The position numbers and the translations under genes are program-made. A stretch of DNA of 51,164 nucleotides from contig NZ_JAIQCL010000012.1 of NCBI RefSeq assembly GCF_020023385.1, forward strand, positions 1 through 51,164, read 5' to 3'. Positions 46,439-51,164 of this stretch are shown here, piece by piece (positions within the stretch are counted from its first letter, which is position 1; each line of letters starts with the position of its first letter). A model generated the notes under the pieces. That model made no database searches and was not told the origin of the DNA. It saw nothing but the letters and a program-made list of their open reading frames with translations. Origin of the DNA: Planococcus circulans (GTDB lineage: Bacteria > Bacillota > Bacilli > Bacillales_A > Planococcaceae).

Positions 46439-47071
46439 GCTTCCGCTTTTCTTCATTGTCCAGCTCCAGCGCCCAGAACCTCGGGGTCTTAAGTCCGCTA
46501 GCCTAAGCCGCTGAAAACACGCCGCTTCAGCCAACTGCCATAAGCCTGTCGGTTCTAGATGGGCGCGTCCGCTTTTCTTCAGTGTCCAGCTCCAGCGCCC
46601 AGAACCTCGGGGTCTTAAGTCCGCTTGCCTATGCGGCTGAAAACACGCCGCTTCAGCAAACTGCCTTAAGCCTGTCGGTTCTAGATGGGCGCTTCCGCTT
46701 TTCTTCATTGTCCCGCTCCAGCGCCCAGAACCTCGGGGTCTTAAGTCCGCTTGCCTAGGCGGCTGAAAACACGCCGCTTCAGCAAACTGCCTGTAGCCTG
46801 TCGGTTCTAGATGGGCGCTTCCGCTTTTCTTTATCCAGCTCCAGCAGCCAACTCCTCGGGTCATAAGTCAACCCAGCTATGTGGCAAAGAACGCCACTCT
46901 GCTGGGCTGGCTTATGCCCGGCAGAGCTAAACGGGCGCTTACGCTTTTCTTTGTCCAGCTCCAGCAGCCAGCCCCTCGAGTCGCTTCAGCCTTTCCAGCA
47001 ATGGCTGAAGAACGCCATTACCGGCAAGGCTTCCAGCGCTTGTCGGGGCTTGACGGCTGCTTACGCTTTTC
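46439..47071 (-). repeat. structured repeat array E (five units, three families)
   Basis: Six direct repeats start at 46439, 46565, 46691, 46817, 46937 and 47059 (periods 126, 126, 126, 120, 122 bp). Read from the right on the minus strand: one unit with AGCCCC/GGGGCT arms, one with AGCTCT and imperfect AGGAGT partner, then three with AGCGCCC/GGGCGCT and AGAACC/GGTTCT. The first repeat's initial G is the last base of the SGNH hydrolase TAG stop. The far end finishes with an orphan direct repeat and a few bases of a broken unit. Fills the 722-base gap. Confidence 0.88.
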
Positions 47072-47988
47072 TAGATATAAGGCATTGCTTCGCGCAATGC
47101 AAAGTAGCCGGTTGGGCTGCTTTCAGATGGGCGCTGTGCTGTTTCTTCCGAATCATTAGCCTCTTGGTCTTGGCCATCTTGCTCTTCTTGATCCTGTGCT
47201 TCCATTATCTGCTCGAAAGACAATGGGTTCGGCGGTGGCAATTCCAAGTCCTCGACTGTCCAAGCTGCCTGGTATTCATCGAAGAACGCATTGGCCATCG
47301 TCTGGTAGCCGACTGCGTTCGGATGGACGTCGGCTGCATTCGGAACTTTATCTACGCCATTTTCACCAAATGGCTTGTCTACTGATACAAAAACGGCTCC
47401 CGCTTTTTCAGCAGATTCCTGAAGAATTTTATTGAGACGGTCAAGCTGCTTGGCCGTTCCGCTCTTTTGGCTGTCACGCACATGCGGATAGGCAAAATAA
47501 TAACCCATTACATAAACCGCTGCGTCCGGAGATTGCTCCGTAAGCTCAGCCAAAATCAGCTCCATGTTCTTGCGTGCATCATTGAGTGCAAAATCCGCCT
47601 GCACCTGCTGGAACGTCAGCGATCCCTGTACAGGATCATTCTGTACGAGACGCAGCAGATCATTCGCCCCTGCTGATACGGTAATCAGATTGGCGGATGC
47701 CAGTACTTCCTTTGCTTCATCCGTTTGGATGCTGTCTAACACATCAGCCGTTGTAAAACCGGGAAATGCCAGGTTTTTCGAATAGAATGCGACAGGTTGG
47801 TTTCGTGATAGCTCTTGGGCAATCAAATCTGCATAGCCCGCATCAATTTGGCGCTCAGGGGTCTGCCCAGCTGCCAACGAATCACCGATGGCTACATAAG
47901 CTGCTGGTAGTTTAATCTCTGCCTGCGCATTAGCCGATCCGCTGAACAGGAAAAGTCCGGCCATGGCCGCAATCCAAAATTTTTTCAT
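47071..47988 (-). CDS. secreted SGNH/GDSL hydrolase
   Basis: A 305-residue esterase/lipase-type enzyme with an N-terminal signal peptide (MKKFWIAAMAGLFLFSGSANA). Block I AIGDSLAAG has the nucleophile Ser near 37, block III is SAGAND near 106, and block V DVHPNAVGY supplies Asp and His near 218-221. The C-terminal 60 residues are acidic and Gln/Glu-rich. The ATG at 47988 follows GAGGTG by six bases. Last gene of the helicase-aminopeptidase-hydrolase operon. The TAG stop shares its G with repeat array E. Confidence 0.87.
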   Translation of the reverse strand: MKKFWIAAMAGLFLFSGSANAQAEIKLPAAYVAIGDSLAAGQTPERQIDAGYADLIAQELSRNQPVAFYSKNLAFPGFTTADVLDSIQTDEAKEVLASANLITVSAGANDLLRLVQNDPVQGSLTFQQVQADFALNDARKNMELILAELTEQSPDAAVYVMGYYFAYPHVRDSQKSGTAKQLDRLNKILQESAEKAGAVFVSVDKPFGENGVDKVPNAADVHPNAVGYQTMANAFFDEYQAAWTVEDLELPPPNPLSFEQIMEAQDQEEQDGQDQEANDSEETAQRPSESSPTGYFALREAMPYI

Positions 47989-48000
47989 TTCACTCACCTC

Positions 48001-49230
48001 TTAGAATGCCCAGTTTCCATTTCGGAAGATAGGCTCTTTTGAACCATCTGCTGTGATGCCATCAATATCCATTCCGTCACTGCCAATCATAAAATCTTCA
48101 TGGACAATCGATGTATTCAAGCCAATGGCAGCCAATTGATTACGCTCCAGGTCACGTGCCCCTTCATAACAGGTCGGATAAGAATCGCCGATCGCTAAAT
48201 GGTTCGAAGCATTTTCATCAAACAAGGTATTGTAGAACAAGATGTTCGAGTCGGAAATCGGTGAATGGTACGGCACCAATGCCACTTCTCCCAAATAAGC
48301 CGCACCTTCATCTGCATTGATCATTTCGTCGAGAAGTTCTTGCCCTACTTCCGCTTTGGCAGAAACAATTTTGCCTTTTTTAAAAGTTAGTGTGAAACCG
48401 TCGATGACATTGCCCTGATAAACCAGTGGCTTTGTATTGCGGACCGTTCCATCCACTCCATGCTTTAAGGGAACGGTATAAACTTCCTCTGTCGGCATAT
48501 TAGCAATGAACGGATTGCCTTGAGGCGTTTTTGACGCTCCGGACATCCAGATATGTTTGTCGGGAAGTTCGATTGTCAGTTCTGTACCAGGTGCGCTGTA
48601 TTGCAGTTTCACGTATCGTTTATCGTTCAACTGGGAAGCGCGCTGTTCCAGTAAAGCGATGTGGTTTTTCCATGCTTCCACGGCATCACCTTCACCGATG
48701 CGAACCGTTTTGAAGATGGCCTGCCATAAGGCATCCACTTGTTTTTCAGCCGGTAGGTCAGGAAATACTTTTTGCGCCCATTTTGGTGACGGCATCGCGA
48801 CGATCGACCAAGCCACTTTGTCTGTTCCGACCGCCTGTCGATAACGCTCCAGTGCTTTTCCGGCAGATTTTTGCGAATCAGCCAGACGTTTCGCGGGAAT
48901 TCCCGTCAAAAGATCCGGATCTTCTGCATCAATCCACAAAAAAGAACCGCCTGTATTGATCACTTCATCACGCTGGACGACGGACCATTCAGGATATTCC
49001 GCAAAAGCTTCATCAGGTGCCAGTTCAAAATGCGTCCGCGTCAACACGGGATCCTCATAATTGACCTGCACCCGCTTAGCGCCTGCTTCGTAAGCTTTTT
49101 TAACAACAATTCGTGTGAATTCAAGTGTATCAATTGTCGTATTGATAACAATAAACTGTCCTTTTTGAACATTTAAGCCTACATGGACCGTCAAATCGGC
49201 ATATTGTTCGAGCTTCTGCTGAAAATTCAT
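48001..49230 (-). CDS. M29 family metallo-aminopeptidase (copy 2)
   Basis: A 409-residue AmpS/AmpT-type aminopeptidase homologous over its full length to the copy at 35355-36587; both end with an almost identical EPIFR-GNWAF. Metal-site segments GEVALVPYHSPISDSN, NTLFDENASNHLAIG and IVHEDFMIG are intact. AAAGGGG lies before the ATG, which overlaps the helicase stop as ATGA, so translation is coupled. The SGNH hydrolase gene begins 12 bases after its stop. Confidence 0.9.
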   Translation of the reverse strand: MNFQQKLEQYADLTVHVGLNVQKGQFIVINTTIDTLEFTRIVVKKAYEAGAKRVQVNYEDPVLTRTHFELAPDEAFAEYPEWSVVQRDEVINTGGSFLWIDAEDPDLLTGIPAKRLADSQKSAGKALERYRQAVGTDKVAWSIVAMPSPKWAQKVFPDLPAEKQVDALWQAIFKTVRIGEGDAVEAWKNHIALLEQRASQLNDKRYVKLQYSAPGTELTIELPDKHIWMSGASKTPQGNPFIANMPTEEVYTVPLKHGVDGTVRNTKPLVYQGNVIDGFTLTFKKGKIVSAKAEVGQELLDEMINADEGAAYLGEVALVPYHSPISDSNILFYNTLFDENASNHLAIGDSYPTCYEGARDLERNQLAAIGLNTSIVHEDFMIGSDGMDIDGITADGSKEPIFRNGNWAF

Positions 49231-50387
49231 CGTTTATTCCCCTTTGCAGCGATGGTTTTACTGGAACCTTCAATCAGTTTCCCGCCATGGATCACTTTTT
49301 GGACAGGTTTAGACGGCAATTCCTTAGTGAATTTCTTATAATGCCGTTCATCGGAATAGGCCAACAAGGTCAACACTTCACCATCCGCTCCAGCTCTTCC
49401 GGTTCTTCCTGAACGATGCAGGTACTGCTCAACCGTTTGGGGAACATCCACATGGATCACATGCGTCACTAAGTCGATATCCAGTCCGCGTGCTGCCACT
49501 TCTGTCGCTATCAATATGGCGACTTCCCCTTTTCGAAAAGCATCCAAAGCTTTTTTGCGTTCATCTTTCTTCATTTCGGAATGCAGGGTCACGATTTTCG
49601 CATCACGGAACTTCAGTTTATTTTCCTTCATCAGCAATTGATCCAGGTTATTGACGAACGCCAACCCTTTCATGCCTGGAATATGCGAAAGGCTGCGCAA
49701 CATTTCGGTCTTGTCCCGCTCATCCACTTTAATGAATGAGTGCGTCACTTTCCCGAACATCGGCAGATCTTCTGCGGTTACTTGCAGACGTGTCGGGTGC
49801 TGCATCAAACGTTCTGCTACCAGCTCTATTTCTTCAGTGATGGTTGCAGATACCAGCACCAATTGGCGTTCATGCTGGGTTTTTTCAATCAAATCCTTCA
49901 TGATGCCGCGGTGTTCGCGCGCCATCAGCTGGTCGCCTTCATCCAACACCAAAATCCGGATTTCATGCATTTTCAGCTTTTTGGTTTTCACCAACTCATT
50001 TAGACGTCCTGGCGTCCCCACCACAATCGTCGGCTTTTTCTTCAATTTCTCCAATTGGCGCTGGATATTTGCCCCGCCAATCAATTGAGTGACTGTTACG
50101 TCTGTTCCTTCTGTCCACTCACGCAGTACATTGACGATCTGCATCGACAATTCCTGCGATGGAGCGACGATCATTGCCTGGATTGCTTGTTTCTCAGGGT
50201 TGACCCGTTCTAATATCGGAAGTACATAAGCCAAAGTCTTACCGGAACCTGTTGGAGATTCTGCAACGATATCATTGCCGGCCAACATCTCCGGAATCAT
50301 CTGCTCCTGGATCGGCATTGCCGTTTCAAACCCAGCCTTTTCCCATTTTTCCTGCCATATCGGACTCAATTCATTTATAAAAGTCAT
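49227..50387 (-). CDS. DEAD-box RNA helicase with DEGD motif (YfmL-like)
   Basis: A 386-residue RNA helicase core: Q-motif region near 20-28, Walker A PTGSGKT at 45-51, PTREL-equivalent APSQEL near 75, TPGR near 125, DEGD at 149-152 in place of DEAD, SAT near 180, and HRSGRTGRAG in domain 2. A short basic tail follows. Similar in size and locus to B. subtilis YfmL, which helps ribosome assembly. The ATG at 50387 follows AAGGTGG by eight bases; a GTG four codons earlier is in the site. First gene of a three-gene operon. Confidence 0.88.
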   Translation of the reverse strand: MTFINELSPIWQEKWEKAGFETAMPIQEQMIPEMLAGNDIVAESPTGSGKTLAYVLPILERVNPEKQAIQAMIVAPSQELSMQIVNVLREWTEGTDVTVTQLIGGANIQRQLEKLKKKPTIVVGTPGRLNELVKTKKLKMHEIRILVLDEGDQLMAREHRGIMKDLIEKTQHERQLVLVSATITEEIELVAERLMQHPTRLQVTAEDLPMFGKVTHSFIKVDERDKTEMLRSLSHIPGMKGLAFVNNLDQLLMKENKLKFRDAKIVTLHSEMKKDERKKALDAFRKGEVAILIATEVAARGLDIDLVTHVIHVDVPQTVEQYLHRSGRTGRAGADGEVLTLLAYSDERHYKKFTKELPSKPVQKVIHGGKLIEGSSKTIAAKGNKR

Positions 50388-50457
50388 TTGCGATTCCACC
50401 TTCTTTTCAATGCTATAAGTGTATCATATTTGGTGTTTTAACGCCTTGCTGAAACAA

Positions 50458-51072
50458 GAAAAGCGCAAGCAGCCGTTAAGCCCCGACAAGCGCTGGAAGC
50501 CTTGCCGGTAATGGCGTTCGCTGCAAAGGCTGAAGCGACTCGAGGGGCTGGCTGCGGGAGTCTGGACATGAAGAAAAGCGCAAGCCGCCGTTAAGCCCCG
50601 ACCAGCGCTGGAAGCCTTGCCGGTAATGGCGTTCGCTGGAAAGGCTGAAGCGACTCGAGGGGCTGGCTGCGGGAGTCTGGACATGAAGAAAAGCGCAAGC
50701 GCCCGTGTAGCTCTGCCGGGCATAAGACAGACCGGCGAAGCGGCATATTTTCAGCCGCACAAAATGAAAAGTAGAAGTGCCTGTTCAGCTCTGACAGGTG
50801 TAAGATGAGCTGGCGAAGTGGCATCTCGTCAGCCGCACAGCCAGATCGGCTTACATCCCGAAGAGCTAGGCACTGAACTAGACAGCCGGGCTGGCTTATG
50901 ACCCAAAGAGCTGGGCGCTGGAGTCTGGACACAGAAAAACGGAAGCGCCCATCTAGAACCGACAGGCTTAAGGCAGTTTGCCGAAGCGGCGTGTTTTCAG
51001 CTGCATAGGCAAGCGGACTTAAGACCCCGAGGTTCTGGGCGCTGGAGCTGGACAATAAAAAAAAGCCCAAGC
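50458..51072 (+). repeat. structured repeat array F (four units, one composite)
   Basis: Direct repeats start at 50458, 50573, 50688, 50934 and 51060. Units 1-2 (115 bp each) are the AGCCCC/GGGGCT family; unit 3 (246 bp) is a composite with arms AGCGCCC/GGGCGCT and AGCTCT/AGAGCT and a nested 119-bp copy at 50766-50884; unit 4 (126 bp) is the AGAACC/GGTTCT family. Unlike the other arrays it does not abut a stop codon: its left end lies 70 bases upstream of the helicase start. It fills most of the 741-base gap. Confidence 0.87.
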
Positions 51073-51090
51073 CCCGATGCTTACAAAAAC

Positions 51091-51120
51091 CAAAAAACCA
51101 GACCCATAAATGGGCCTGGC
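51091..51120 (-). terminator. terminator of the gene at the right edge
   Basis: On the minus strand CCAGGCCCAT pairs with ATGGGTCTGG (one wobble) around TT and is followed by six T. Confidence 0.85.
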
Positions 51121-51128
51121 TTCACGAA

Positions 51129-51164
51129 TCATTCAGTTACTTCTTTTTGTTTATAGACAATCTC
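51129..51164 (-). CDS. 3' end of an unidentified gene (partial)
   Basis: Eleven codons ending in TGA (C-terminus EIVYKQKEVTE) run in from the right edge on the minus strand. The strong leftward terminator nine bases downstream supports a real gene end in this frame or nearby. Too short to identify. Confidence 0.5.
   Translation of the reverse strand, partial: EIVYKQKEVTE

Noticed and set aside
46274..46864. A 196-codon frame with repeated KSGSAHLEPTG-like segments
   Set aside because: It is array E read in one frame; the protein-level repetition only mirrors the DNA repeat, the periods of 126 bp being divisible by three.
50424..51070. Overlapping long frames in array F
   Set aside because: Repeat-derived, without ribosome sites and overlapping one another.
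18457..51072. Insertion sequence or transposase linked to the repeats
   Set aside because: No transposase-like or recombinase-like protein is encoded anywhere in the window.

Overview
The window looks like chromosomal core sequence of a low-to-moderate GC Bacillota, order Bacillales. Gene content, protein similarity and the intergenic repeats point to Planococcaceae (Planococcus, Planomicrobium or a relative); this is inference from recognised families, not a database match. No phage, plasmid, insertion sequence, transposase or CRISPR locus is visible.

Left part (1-22.5 kb). The left edge holds the tandem promoters and leader of an rRNA operon that reads leftward out of the window. Next come ygxA, ygzB, perR, a corrinoid adenosyltransferase, a 2-hydroxyacid dehydrogenase, bcp, gsaB, ygaE, a five-gene oligopeptide transporter (D-F-A-B-C order), ygaD, ntdP (ygaC), fabL, mutY, yfhP, yfhJ, yfhH, recX, yfhF and rlmCD. 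From memory, B. subtilis carries mutY-fabL-sspE-ygaB-ygaC-ygaD-ygaE-gsaB-ygaF-perR-ygzB-ygxA-rrnD. The backbone is therefore conserved, but sspE and ygaB are missing, and the peptide transporter and the adenosyltransferase/dehydrogenase pair are extra. perR has a good promoter and a 12/14 PerR box on itself.

Middle part (22.5-44 kb). A run of mostly single genes and pairs: an MFS carrier, an OsmC-like protein, an SE1561-family protein, a P1B-4 type metal ATPase, YihY and YtxH membrane proteins, an AGCS amino acid symporter, YfkK (DUF1128), a flavin monooxygenase plus methyltransferase cassette of unknown substrate, a pseudouridine catabolic pair (psuK with an N-terminal winged helix, psuG), an M29 aminopeptidase, a 46-residue membrane protein, mreBH, a beta-carbonic anhydrase, DinB, a GNAT acetyltransferase, oligoendopeptidase PepF and a TspO-related membrane protein.

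Right part (43-51 kb). Methionine aminopeptidase, the thiamine transporter thiT behind a TPP riboswitch and terminator, an M20 peptidase, a small cationic protein, and a leftward operon of DEAD-box helicase, a second M29 aminopeptidase and an SGNH hydrolase. The C-terminal 11 codons of another gene lie at the right edge.

Most unusual feature. Six intergenic arrays (18457-18717, 22517-22778, 30553-30810, 38002-38506, 46439-47071, 50458-51072) contain 17 units of about 115-126 bp plus three nested copies of exactly 119 bp. Units are separated by a 13-bp direct repeat (GAAAAGCGNAAGC), so n units have n+1 repeats. Unit interiors fall into several sequence families, yet all keep the same fold: paired arms change in a compensatory way from copy to copy. 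In five of six arrays the first direct repeat touches or lies within three bases of a stop codon, in sense orientation. I know of no name or function for this element.
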